Shown in pieces: positions 1 through 11,395 of a stretch of DNA of 64,000 bases; positions within the stretch are counted from its first letter, which is position 1; each line of letters starts with the position of its first letter. Source of the stretch: Heterodera schachtii (Eukaryota; Nematoda; Chromadorea; Rhabditida; Heteroderidae); the NCBI GenBank assembly GCA_023374025.1, contig SIJG01000024.1, forward strand, positions 567,602 through 631,601, read 5' to 3'. Below the pieces are notes generated by a model. The model had not been told where the DNA came from and searched no databases. It was given only the letters and a program-made list of their open reading frames with translations. A program made the position numbers and the translations under genes.

Positions 1-174
1 TTTGAAAAATTCGGGGTTTGGGGAACGACGTGAGGAATAAAGTGCAAAAGTTTTTATGGGGCTTAAAAGGGGACGCTGAAGGGATCTGGGCACCAATGCT
101 CAATATTGGGTATTCCAAAGTGCCGAGAACCCCACCATTCATTTTTCTCTTAAATAAGGGCTCCGATTTGTCAC
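1..174. other. downstream flank of the cadherin gene
   Basis: No coding signal was recognised. It lies directly beyond the TGA stop of the minus-strand cadherin gene and is probably its 3' UTR or spacer. Confidence 0.4.
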
Positions 175-3100
175 TCAAAACGTCTCAAAAAGCACCCACA
201 AATTGGCCATGCGCCTTTTGCCCAGCCAAAGGCTAAGAGTGGCACAATTTGTCAGCAGCAACAGAAAGCAGAGGAGGCCAAGGCAAAGTGCCGTGTCGGG
301 GGGCGTCAGCGACGGCGGCCAAACTGTGCCGAGCGGTGGCCGTGGCACATCCGAACGCGTCGGTCGGCGGACAATGCACAGCGCAAAGTCTCGACCTCCG
401 GCTAAATTCTCGGCTAATGCCACCAATTCGATGGTCGGCGGGAGGCGAAAAAGTTCGGCGGACTTTGTGGGGAGAAAGCGCAGCACACCATCAGTGGGAT
501 GGATGTGGAACAAACTGCTGATTGGGGGAAGGAAAATGGCAAATTTTCATCATAAATGTTTTGGTAAATAAACGCATGGCGTGCCAAAAAAAAAGCCGGA
601 GACTTGGCAAGTGCCCAATTTACCGTACTTACTGAAATAGAACCCCTCCCTGAATTATAGCCCCCCCCCCCCCTCCCTTTGAGAAGGGGTGAAAATACCA
701 GTAAGTACGGTAGAATAATTTCTGTAGTTTTTTGTGGTGTGCCGTAAATGCCATATTGGCTATTAATTAAAGAAGCGAAACGTGAGCACCGAAATTGTAC
801 TGGAATGTCTCAATGGATTACTATGGATTTAAAGAATAAATTAAAATCTTTATAAACAAAAATAATTTTGAAAATCGGTGCCCAATTTCCGGGATATTTA
901 GCTAATTTGTAAAAAACGCACTCATTCCCGCTCAACAACGCATAAGTGATCAGCTGATCCGCTTCTTCTCGTGCCGTGCCGTTTCCCCGTGCCCCCGCAT
1001 TTTTTGCTTTAATCTGACCAATCTCAACCGATTGTTCTCGATCATTCTCTCCCACCACTGGCAGTTCAAATTCGTAAATTTGCTTTTCAAATGCAAAATT
1101 TTGTCCTCTGATCGGGTCAAAAATTGTCAGGCGGATATCCAATGATCGGATGGTCGGAGGCAGTTTTGGGCATGTAAATTTGATCGAAATATTTGCTAAA
1201 AAGTTGGAAAACAGTGATTAATCTGATCATTAAAACCACCGAAGAAACGCAATACATCTATTTAATCGTTGGTCTGTTCAAATTAGTCTGCTTTTTATGA
1301 AATTTTCAACAGTGTGGCTTACACTTCCTGACCATTCGCCAGAGCGATCAGATATAATATCATTTAGTGATCATTAAAAAATAATCATCCAAAAGCTAAG
1401 GCTTAATACTAATCAATGATCTCAAAGTTTAGAGTATGACCAGGTCAATCTGGTGAACGAATTTAGATTTAAAACATAACTTTCAGCAAGGCATTTTGGA
1501 TTAATTATGGATATGGTAGATCCTTTTGATATAACTTTGAACCCAATATATTGATCTGATCAAAGAAAAGCACTTCAGTCGATCATTAATGAATGATTCA
1601 CCGGCGTATTGGCCAATTTCCATCCGTTTGGCCAACCTCAGCCATTTTGTCCTCTGATCGATGAAAAAAGGCAATTTGTTCCGCTTCTGCTGCTGCCCTT
1701 TCGGCACCACCATTTCCAATCCCAATGCTTCTCCCTCTCTCTCCGCTGATTCAGTGCTGCATTTTTCGTCGTCCACCAATCGCATTAATTTGGTGCCAAT
1801 GGCCGTATTTTTCGGCAACTGGTCGTTTGAATATTTTTTGAATTTTCAAAAATCAATGCTTCACCCATGCAAATGGCACAAAAACCCACCCTCAAAATGA
1901 TCAGTTCGCTGCTTTTGCCCTCCCCTTTTGCTTCTTCGTCCCCCGCTGGCGGGGGTTGGACCAGCAAAAAGGCGGTGGAATTGCGCTCCGATCGGTTTGC
2001 TTGTCGTGCCTATTTTCGAATTTCAAAGTGATCATCTCTGATTAACATATGTTTATGTGATCATTGATCAAATTTACAAATGTATGATAAAATTCTTCCA
2101 AACATTATTCAGTCATATAAATGTGTCGGAGCTTTATTGGGTCAGCCAATTTTTGGTTTTATTAACATTTCTTCATGAACTTTTGCCCATAGAATGATCA
2201 GACATAGGTAGGTATGTAGTAGGTTAACGGAATTTAATTATCCAGGAAATTTTTTTTTGGGATCGAAATTTATGACTCCTGAGAATATTTTAACACAAAT
2301 TTTGTTGAGCAGGGCATTTTCTGTCGACATTTTGGCTTTCACCTGTACGATCAGATTCGCCGGCACCAGCTTTTCGGCCAGCAGTTTGATCTCGCCGGTG
2401 AGCTGATCAATTGCGTAGTTCACCGCGTGCTCTTAATTACAACAAAATATTGACTAAATTGATCACTGATCAGTTTTTTGTTTTCGCGTTGCTTCCAACC
2501 TCCGGAAAGTGAGTAAATGATTGGCTCGTCAAATGAGCGGTCGGCATCCCACGCTTTGATCGGCGACGGCTCAATGGCCAAGCTGAAGCCCTGAAAGATT
2601 GGCATTATGCCAATTTTACGGGATTGTTGGCATTGTGCCACAATTTGAAACCGGTCATTTAATCCTCCCTCAATTTTACTCTGTGTTCACTGCTTTTGTA
2701 CATCTGTGCCCCGAATGTCGGGTTCAGGTCGTCCACGTCGATCACTGTCACGTCCAATCGTGCGAAAGTGCGCAGTTTGGGCGTGCCCTGGTCCTCCGCC
2801 TCGATAAACACCGTAAAATTTGGCATTTTTTCAAAATCGATTCGTCCGGCAACAAAAAGTTCGGGTCGCAACGGGTCCGGGATGTGCAGAAGCAAAGCGG
2901 CACAATCGTCATCAGAATCGGTGTAAAACACTTCAAACGGAAGCCGATCATCGGTGGAAGCTTTGGCCGGAAACCTTTTGGTATTGTGGCCAATGCTTTT
3001 CGTTTAAAAGCCGCCTATTTTTGAAAATTGTCGGCCGAGAATCTCGAATAAAGGAGGGACAAGAATCCTATTTTATCAACTTTTTCGGCCCGGAGTTTCG

Positions 3101-4837
3101 TGTTTGTCCCATTAGTATCAAAGTTATAGTGAGTGGATATTTCAAAAAAAAAAATGATTTTATCATGGTTACTACGGTAACAGTATAAATGGTTGCTCTA
3201 CCGTACCACAGCTCCACCTGCCCTACCGTATGCTCCTCATCCGATTGTGAACATTCCCTCTGCTGCTGCTGGTGGTGCTTTTGCTCCTCTGCTGCTGCTG
3301 CTGTTTCTGCTGCTGGCGGTGGTGAGCGCACAATTCGGTAACGAATGCGACTGTTTGGCCCCGGTTGGTCCGCGTCGGTGGCCCGGAAGTCCAATCGGAT
3401 CGGCGTGCCCTCGGGCAACTCTTCGGCGATTTGCACGGCGAAGCGGCGGGCGCCGAATTGGGGCGCATTGTCGTTCAGATCAGTGACGGTGATAAAGACG
3501 CTGATGTTCAGCTGAATTTTAAGGGAGCATTTGATCAATCACTCTCACGGATGGATAATAGTGATCGATGTGTGGTGCTCTGATCAGAAAAAAAACAAAT
3601 GATCAATGTGATTTCGTTAGTAATCGGGATCGAAAGAAATCTTGAACAATGTGATCAGAGATGAGAATTGCTCTTAGGAAGGGATTAAAAAAAATCTAAC
3701 TGATCAATAGTCATTTGGAATGAAACTAATCAGGCGCTATTAATGAACATAATTAATGAAGAGATGAACTTAAATTGTGCAATCTGATCAATTTTTGTGA
3801 TTGGGTGACGTAAACAATTAATGAAATCATTTAATGACCCGAAATAAATTAATACTAGACAATGTGATCAGAGATTAACATTGCTCTTAGAAGGGGGTAA
3901 CCTGAACGTTCAGAGAAACTCAACCGAAATGGGACAATTACCGATCGGAAATGATTTTAAATGACCAATATTGATTAGGGATGGATAAAAATCGATAATC
4001 CAGATCACTGAAAAAATTTACATTAACAAAATCCGACCGGAAAAATCTCCAAATTTTGTGGCACTGGTGCTAACGGCACACATTCGATGATCGCCTCCAA
4101 TTGTTCCATTCCCTCAAAATTCTCATAAACTTAAAAACCGGCAAAATGCCATTGTTCCCCAATGCCACCTTTTGTTCCCTGTCAATTGCCTTTCTCAAAA
4201 TCAGCTGTTTGCTGAACGCGTTTAGGCGTACAAACTCGCGGCCTTTCACAATGTTCAGCTTCATTGTCGGCTTCGCCCCGCCACTGCGCCCAATGATTGG
4301 CAAAGTGCCCAAAATGGCACCTACACAAAAGTGGGAAAGGAATGCCATTTTGGATTTGAAACCAAATCGGCTAACAATAAACATAAAATTTTAAATCTGT
4401 ATTTTTGAATGTACGGAAAAGCGTGTTGAAACTGATCATTGGGAAATTGTGGCATTCAAATGTCATTAACTCTTGTGAAATTGGCATTTGAAATTTTCGA
4501 GGCCTAGAACCAAAATTCGAAAGAATTGGACGAAACCTTTCTTGGCATTCTCCGCCATTGACATATAAATGGCACTTCGGTCGCGCTGGAGCAGACAAAC
4601 GGGTTGATTATCATGTTCATCGTATTGATGATCAAAATTGTGGTGACTTAAACCCGATTGATCAGTTTCATCCGTTGTTTTTGCTTCTTGGGAATGTGAT
4701 CGGTGCCATTTCATCGCCAGGGACTCATCCGACGACGCATTAATTTGCCCAAATGAGAACGAAGCGAAAATTGGCCAAATGAAAGACAAAACTGTAAAAA
4801 GCACCAGATGGAACCGGAGGAGAAGAAGAAGCTTCAT
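175..4837 (-). CDS. single-pass cadherin (multi-exon, approximate model)
   Basis: Likely calcium-dependent adhesion protein at the cell surface. Reading leftward, exon 1 (4837-4537) starts with a signal peptide (MKLLLLLRF... then a hydrophobic core). It continues into a cadherin-repeat start over exons 4320-4169 and 4121-4038, with an IDREQ motif. Exon 3511-3227 carries the typical linker ITVTDLNDNAPQF followed by a full repeat start ending in a Gln/Ala-rich insert. Further repeat pieces lie at about 3010-2645 (VTVIDVDDLNPTF), 2640-2480, 2423-2238, 1830-1590 and 1142-890. The last exon (about 520-175) holds a helix starting TALCLGLLCFLLLL and then only about 20 cytoplasmic residues. At least five degenerate repeats are visible. 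The tail looks too short for a classical catenin-binding domain. Some splice junctions (3227 to 3010, and those between 2238 and 520) could not be fixed, so the outer limits are firmer than the internal structure. Confidence 0.75.
621..712. mobile_element. 92-bp MITE in a cadherin intron
   Basis: The ends are inverted copies, TACCGTACTTACTG on the left and CAGTAAGTACGGTA on the right. The centre holds a run of about 14 C. The outermost TA at each end fits a Tc1/mariner-type target. It lies in the intron before the last cadherin exon. Confidence 0.55.
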
Positions 4838-5559
4838 CCGTTTAATTGCTGTTAATTAATAATATTGAACAAGAAATGAGAAAGGACAGTGTCGACAAAG
4901 GTTTTGTTAATTAATTGGTGCTAAATGCTCGAGGTTCCCTAATTATGTCACTTTTTGTCAAAGTGTTGGCTTTCTTTGAGTGATTAAATCTTGGCACTAA
5001 TCATTCGGGCTGTTCAAGAGTCACGTGGTCAATTGTCAAAATCTCTGCTAGTGGGGTTATCCACGTTGATGATGGATGCCCATCAATTGGGTTGGGATTT
5101 TTCGTGGCTAAAAAAAACCGAAAAAAATAATTAATTAAAAGTGGTAAAAAAATGCCGAAATAATGGCAAGAATAGTAGTGAAAAATTGATTGACAATTTG
5201 TTAAAATTTGGAAATTTATGCTTTTCCCTTCATATTAATACAGGGATGCAGGTATATTTTTGAAATTGTTTTTCACAATTTCGAATTCGCAATGATTTTT
5301 TTGGTCGAAATTTTTAGGCATCGAAATCCCAAATGATTTTTAGGAGACTAATTTAGATCGAATTTTGGCCCGATCACTGATCATAAATCAATCTGCCGAT
5401 CAACGGACGGTCAATTTGTTAAGTGTTGTCTAATGGTATCGCTTTCTGCTGCTGTTTTGATCATCGACCTCCCTTTTGTCTTTTGTTAAGTGCAGGTACA
5501 TATAATGTATAAATAAATATTTACAAATATCTTTCAACTGATCAGTCAGAGTCGCGCTT

Positions 5560-5860
5560 TCTTCTCGAGTGTTTTTGTTCGTTGTATTCGGCGATGAGTG
5601 GCGAAACAATGGAAATGAAACGGAGAAGGCGGAGGAGAGAAAGAGGGAAAAGTGATCAAAGAGAGAGAGAAAGAGAGAGTGTAGTGATCAGAGTGGGACA
5701 AAAATGGATAAAGTGATCAGAGAAGGAAAGAGTAAGGTGATCAGATGTTGGAAAAGAAAAATGGAAAGTGATAAAGTGATCAGAGTGGGACAAAAACGGG
5801 AGAGTGATCAGAGATTAAAAAGCAAGTGATCGTATGTAGAAAATTATGGCTTAGGTTTTT
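5560..5860. repeat. TGATCA-rich degenerate repeat
   Basis: Purine-rich DNA in which the palindrome TGATCA recurs six times between 5653 and 5810, mostly as (A/G)TGATCAGAG, separated by GTGGGACAAAAACGG-like filler. A related stretch is at 11728-11800. The sparse motif continues through introns and spacers of the window. Confidence 0.7.
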
Positions 5861-6536
5861 ATTGATAAAAACCATAGGAAAAGTCAGATTTAAAGATTTT
5901 TGTTAAGTGGCCAACCATGAACAGAATGATTAAATGATTATGGTTACGGAAGAATTAATTGTACCAAAAGAGACAAAATAATCGACCTTAGAACCGTATA
6001 ATCCAAGCACGATTCTAATTTTATTATTAAATATGAAATTTTTAAACATTTAAAAAGATAGATACTGTATTTAGCAATAAAAATGAATACGGTAAATGAA
6101 CCGTTTAAAGGAAGGAATGATTAAATGATTATGGTAAAGAATTAATGCAAATACGAAAGACATGAAAATCTAGAAAAGGAAAGGACGACGAGACAGTGTG
6201 GTGACAAACGGAGAGTGGGGGACGGTCAAATGAGTCAGAGAAGCAGTGGGACGCAAACGGCAGCGGTGAGAGAGAGGCCCACGGAAAAGTGATGAAAAAG
6301 TGGCTGATAATCCACCAGGGGCCTATTTCAATTAACATCAAGTCAACGACTTGATGACTTGATCATCAAGTGAAGCGTTTCAATTAGCTCAAGTGCAGTG
6401 GCACTTGATAATTGGGCGCAGAATAGGCTTGATGTCCGCCCACGATGTAAAACATCATGGGCGGACAATTCTGTTTCAATTCTACAGACGATGACTTGAC
6501 GTGATTTTTTACACTTGATGAAGCATATTTAGGGGC

Positions 6537-7626
6537 GTGGTGAGCCGAAGCGAAAAAAGTATGAGTGCGGGGTGATCGGAAGGGGCGGGTCATTTCAGTA
6601 CGGAAGAGTTATTCTAATGATTAATTAATTATTTAAATTTATAATTGAATAATAAACTAATAATAATAAATATACTTGTCCTCTGTTTCAGTTTACACGA
6701 CCATAAAAAAAATAACACGACCATAAAATAATTTGACAAATTTCATGCACCATAACTTTTTCAAGAAGCATCCTAATTAAACATATTTGATATCATTTGA
6801 TAGCCCAAAGTGTCCTTTATTTACCTTTAAAATTTCAAAAATTTCATTGGGTTTTAAAAAAGTTGTGGCTTTTAAATTTCAGAAACTAATTTAGTAAACC
6901 TTTTTGACCAGAAGTTTTTTCAAATTCAAACAAATTTTCTGAAATTTTACAGATATATAGAGGACATTTAGAGCTATCAAAAGATACCAAGATTGTTTAA
7001 TTTGGATGCTTCTACAAAAAGTTATGGCACTGACCAAAAATTAATCATTTTTATGATGATCAAATATTCAACCAAGTATAACTTTCTATATACAAAATCG
7101 TAGAACCACAATTACAAAAGCAATTAGGAAGCAAATTTTGTGCTCTTTCCAGTAGGCTTGCCCGTTTTCTCTAGAAAAAATTTTCCAGCCCCCTAGGGAT
7201 TTCGAAATTCCCCGATTTTCAGTGTATTTTGGGTGTCCGTCACTAGGAAGGAGTGTTCTGATCAAGTTGGTGTAAGAGACTTTTTTGATCAGCACCAAAA
7301 GTTATGCAAGCATGAATTATTTCAAGTTTTTAAATGAACTATAATATAGTTTCTCAGGTTTGAGTCAAGATTTTTTGGGATTATATTTATCTCATAAAAA
7401 TGTAATTTGCTTGAGAAATATTAAATTTAAATCGAAATTATAATTAAAGTAAGCAAATCTAATTAATGATTAAAATAATTATATTATTAATTAATTAAAT
7501 AATTTATTCCGTACTGAAATGACCCGCCCCTTCCGATCACCCCGCACTCATACTTTTTTCGCTTCGCCATACGCATACTTTTTTCGCTTCGCCATACGCA
7601 TATTTTTTTTGCTTCGTCATAGCACC
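6537..7626. mobile_element. nested foldback element with 9-bp duplication
   Basis: Two inverted arms (about 6539-6606 and 7506-7626) share GCGAAGCGAAAAAAGTATG and GGGCGGGTCATTTCAGTACGG. The right arm carries an extra tandem copy of a 25-bp unit. The 9-mer TTTAGGGGC is found at 6528-6536 and again at 7627-7635, as expected for a Mutator-like (MULE) target duplication. The interior is AT-rich and non-coding. Confidence 0.65.
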
Positions 7627-8091
7627 TTTAGGGGCAGTGAATAATTTTTTTGAAATCTTAATTTTAGTTGTAAAAAAAATTATGTTATATGTATTATACA
7701 TAATGATTTTTGCTGCTAGAAAAATTTGATATATAAAAAAAGTAAAAAAAAAACAATTAAATTTTGAAAAACAAATTTATTTATCTCAGAAAATTATAAC
7801 TAAAACTAAGGCTGCAAATTATCTGAAAAAAATCGAAATGTTTAAAAAAAAATCTCAGTTATACAGGGATAGCCCGTATGTATTCCGATTTTCTGATGAA
7901 AATGATGAAATAATTTTTCAAGTAAAAAAAAACGTAAATATTATTGAAATTCAGCATTCACTTTTTAATTTTGGTTGAGAATTTTGAAATTGAGCCTATT
8001 AAATATTTAGAAAATTTCTATTTTTCCAAAAAAATTTTCCGACATTTTTGGTGTCATATTTGATTTCCGAAAATTTTTAAGGCTTCAGAAT

Positions 8092-8255
8092 TAGGGTTAG
8101 ACGAGTCCGGTTATTGGGCAAAAACTGGGTCCTGGTATTGCCAGGCCCAGAAAAGCCAAGTCCGAGTCCAAGTTTTTCAACGGGTTCAGGTTTTTAAATA
8201 GCCGGTTATAAGGGTCTGGACCCGAACGGATGATGCTCGGACCCGTCTAACCCTA
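8092..8255. mobile_element. nested hAT-like MITE (164 bp)
   Basis: Ends TAGGGTTAGACGAGTCC and GGACCCGTCTAACCCTA are near-perfect inverted repeats. The 8-bp flanks TTCAGAAT and CTCGGAAT match at six positions. It sits inside the 2.66-kb TIR element. Confidence 0.5.
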
Positions 8256-9315
8256 CTCGGAATGCCATGCTATTCCTGGACAAATTTTTTTAAATAAGAA
8301 ATTTAAATGAATTCACAAAAAAGAAAAAAGCAAATACCTATATATTTAAAAAATGAAAATAAGTTTAAAAGAATTCCGAAATTTTGGGTTTTTTTTATTA
8401 ATATTTAAGAAAAATTTCATTAAAAAATCCTAAAACTAGCGAAATATGTACAAAACAAAAATTAGAGGCCTATTTATAATTTTTGAAATGAACGCGCTTT
8501 CCCTCTTTTCGTCAACTTTTTAGCATGTTTTTTAATGTTTTTTTTTAAATGATTCCCTTAAAATTTAACAATAAAACTTATATGGATGAATAGAGGAGAT
8601 TTTTCTCTATTAGAAAATATTTTTATTAAATTTTTTGATGCTAAATTTAAAAAGTTTATTAAAATTTTGTGCGCTTGATTTTCAAACTTAGGGTCTCAAA
8701 ACACCCTCTCCCTACACTTGATTTTTCCTTCAGAAAACATCAAGTCCTTGATTTTACGCATTTTAAATTGAAACAGCGCAGACGATTTTTCACTTGATTA
8801 TCGTCTGCCGCAGACGATTTCGCACTTGACTTGATGATCAAGTCAACGATGTGAATTGAAACAGAATTCACTTGATTATCGTCTGCGGCAGCCGATTTTA
8901 ATTGAAACGCTTTTTCTACACTTGATGCAACATCAAGTCAAGTCATCAAGTCGTTGACTTGATGTTAATTGAAATAGGCCCCAGCTGAGTTAGAATGTTT
9001 GATCAGTCAGGGATTGACTACTGATCAGGCTTACGAAAAGACGATCAAAAACTATCAATTCGCCAAGTTTGATCCATTTGATCAGATGTTTACCACTAAT
9101 CGCGTCGGCCAGGGGCAACCCATTGATTGAACAAGAAAAAAAGACCTAATAATGGATAGTCAATTCGCCAGATCACTTTGGGTAATTGATCTTTCAGGGA
9201 AAGGGCGATTGTTTAATCAGGGAATGATGGCATGGCCCAGGAATGCCGTCGATCAAAACCGAATTCGATGCCAAAAAATTTTTGAAACTGATCACACCAG
9301 TTAAGTGTTCATAAT

Positions 9316-9505
9316 TAGAGATGGGATTTTTAGGTTTTTACCTATTTTTTTGCGGCTTATTGTTAGTTATGATGAGATAAGCCCAAAAATAGCATTTTCT
9401 CCGAACAATTTTCGATTTAGAGCGACTTTTTAGCACCTAAAATGACCTAAAAATGGGTTTTCGGTCAATTTTTGGGATTTTTAGCACCTAAAAATCCCAT
9501 CTCTA
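9316..9505. mobile_element. hAT-type MITE (190 bp) with 8-bp duplication
   Basis: Perfect inverted termini TAGAGATGGGATTTTTAGG and CCTAAAAATCCCATCTCTA are flanked by the exact 8-mer TTCATAAT (9308-9315 and 9506-9513). The paralogous site near 17069 has one TTCATAAT and no insert, which confirms the boundaries. Confidence 0.85.
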
Positions 9506-9798
9506 TTCATAATCCTTAAAAGAGTCGTCAAGAAGCGGAGTTGAAAAACAATTTTAAACTGTAAAAAGAAGCAAACTAAAATTCCGAAAATTTTTACTTG
9601 GCGCTGCCTTAGTAATTTCTAAAAATTAAGGCCGATATACATAATAGTGCACCGTCTGCCTGTCTGGCTACGCTTAAAAAATTTTGACCAAAAAAGCGGA
9701 TACAAAGCCGACTAGTACCTACAAATGAACCAATAAATTAGTATAAAAGTGGTTGCTTCTCCTCCGTCACTTTTCATTATTTTCCTTTCGCCATTTAT

Positions 9799-11395
9799 TT
9801 GTTTCGTCTCTTTCTCCGAATTTTTCTCTCTGACAATACCTTCAAAAACGATTCTGTGCGTTTTTTAAGTTTTTTTCTCAATTTTACCCTTTTCCTTCTC
9901 ATTTTTAGTCTGTTCGTTGTGCCAATGTTTGTCGGCTGTTGCGCCATTCTTTGGCTTTTTTGGGACCGCTTCAAAAAACCAAAAAAGAAAATGTAAAAAA
10001 AAACAAACAATTTCAAAAATTTAAAATTTAATTTTTTAGCTTCATCTCCGCCGACTGTTGGCTTTCGGTGTTCGATTTGCTTCCACGCTCTCAACTTGGC
10101 CTTGGCATTTCGATGATCAGTCACCGTTTCGACTTTTACGTGGACGAACACTTCAAGACCCGTAAATGGGCATTGGGAATTATTCAAATTGTAAAGAATC
10201 GTCGCACATCGGAAATGAAAATTTTCAATGCCGATGGACCATTGCCAATGCCGAAAATGCAATTGCCACGCAAAGTCATCGGATTCAAACGCATCGATAT
10301 CCTGTAAAATTGGCCAATGTTTTATTATTATAAGCAACATTTCCCCATTCATTTTTAGTTTCATCGACCGCAATGTCATCGCTTTTCTCCACCATTTTCG
10401 CCAACTCTTCACCTCCTGTCCAATTAATTTGGTGATCAATACGAACAATGATCGCATTGCGCAGTTCCTTGTGCGCGACATTTGGCCAATGTTCGGAAAA
10501 AACATTCATGACATGGGATTTTCGGCCATAGTTTTGCGCCATTTGTATCAATTCGTCCCGTCAATTCTCAACGATTTTCCATCGCTTCGCTTTGTCAAAT
10601 TATATACCGTCAATCACTTCGCCGAATTTCCATGCGATGACAATGCCATGGCGTCGGGTGGAGAAGCGGTGACCAACTGGCTTTTCACTCCCCGCCCGGA
10701 CAATGTGCCAAAGGTGCTCAAATGCTGGTTGGACACGGCTGGTGGGAAGTTGGCGTCGAAGATTGAAACCATCAAAGCGGTGATTGCTAATTGACTTATT
10801 ATTCAATTATCTGACATAACTAAATCTTGTTATTCACCTAGTTTTTCGAACCCAAAAGGCCTTCCTCTCCCCATTTGACTTTTCATTCGGATCCTGGCGC
10901 CATCTAAACCGTAAAAGTGCCCATTTTTAGGTTTTTGTGCCCTTTCAATTCGTTAAATTTGTGATTTACTATTTTTTTTTAATGAATTTTCCCATGTTTT
11001 AGGCATTTACCTATGCTTCATCGCCCGTCAATTTCATTGTTATCATTTTTATTCGGGTGCCTTTTGCTGCCTCCTCCATTTTGCTCTTCGATCTGACCAA
11101 TGAATTGACCCGTGAACAATTGGCATTGAAAAGAACTGCCGACAACCAAAGATTTTTGCTGATCCGTTGTCCAATTGTGCGAAATGCGAGCAAATGGACA
11201 AAATGGGAAGAAGAAGCGATATATTGGGCATACGAACTGTCGCATATTAAGAAGAAAATTTACATCAGAATTACCAATGAGGACAATATCGGTGACGGGT
11301 AAGTGAATAATGCTTTTTTAAAAATTCAAAGTCATTGTGTTTGTGTTTTAGGCTTCTCGACGCAAATCCCGGCACAAGTGATCAGCGGAAGTGAA
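9799..11395 (+). CDS. F-box-like protein of an expanded cyst-nematode family
   Basis: Coding exons 10040-10303, 10359-10779, 11003-11298 and 11353-11395 join in frame. An upstream exon ends at 9992 with donor AT|GTAAAA and supplies the codon that starts FISADCWLSVFDLLP. That stretch matches an F-box-like start (…VWLEVFAFLP in relatives I recall). Conserved family blocks follow: LGLGISMISHRFD, RKVIGFKRIDI, IDRNVIAFL, then FLLIRCPI and an end reading GDGLLDANPG. The length without the first exon is about 341 residues. The role is presumably substrate recognition for SCF ubiquitin ligases, inferred only from the F-box-like start. The N-terminus is odd: the only open frame upstream (start 9799 or 9925) is hydrophobic, whereas relatives begin with an acidic Ser/Glu stretch. 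An acceptor at 9908 suggests a further 5' exon. Confidence 0.65.

Larger units (their letters stand above)
6319..8981. mobile_element. 2.66-kb non-autonomous TIR element, 3-bp duplication CAG
   Basis: Terminal inverted repeats of more than 40 bp begin GGGCCTATTTCAATTAACAT on the left and are mirrored by a right end finishing AATAGGCCC. The flanking trinucleotide CAG (6316-6318 and 8982-8984) occurs once in the unfilled paralogous site near 16761 (CCACCAGCTAA). Subterminal copies of the CAAGTCAACGACTTGAT motif and its inverse are present. No transposase frame is visible, so it is non-autonomous. GGGCC termini with a 3-bp duplication resemble PIF/Harbinger elements, but their usual target is T(A/T)A, so the superfamily is uncertain. 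Confidence 0.8.
6050..9660 (+). repeat. partial duplicate of the FHA gene, interrupted by TEs
   Basis: Once the inserts at 6319-8981 and 9316-9505 are removed, this tract aligns by eye with 16000-17205, which is exon 8 tail plus intron 8 of the FHA/coiled-coil gene. The parent exon text GACGACGAGACAGTGTGGTG is recognisable near 6184, and both copies end in AAAAATTAAGGCCGATATA. The start of coiled-coil exon 8 (about 16140-16600) is missing, and no open frame remains. It is a decayed gene fragment that serves as an empty-site reference for both TE insertions. Confidence 0.75.

Noticed and set aside
5600..5830. CRISPR-like array from the spaced TGATCAGAG motif
   Set aside because: Repeat units are only about 9-10 bp and degenerate, with irregular purine-rich spacing, in a eukaryotic genome.
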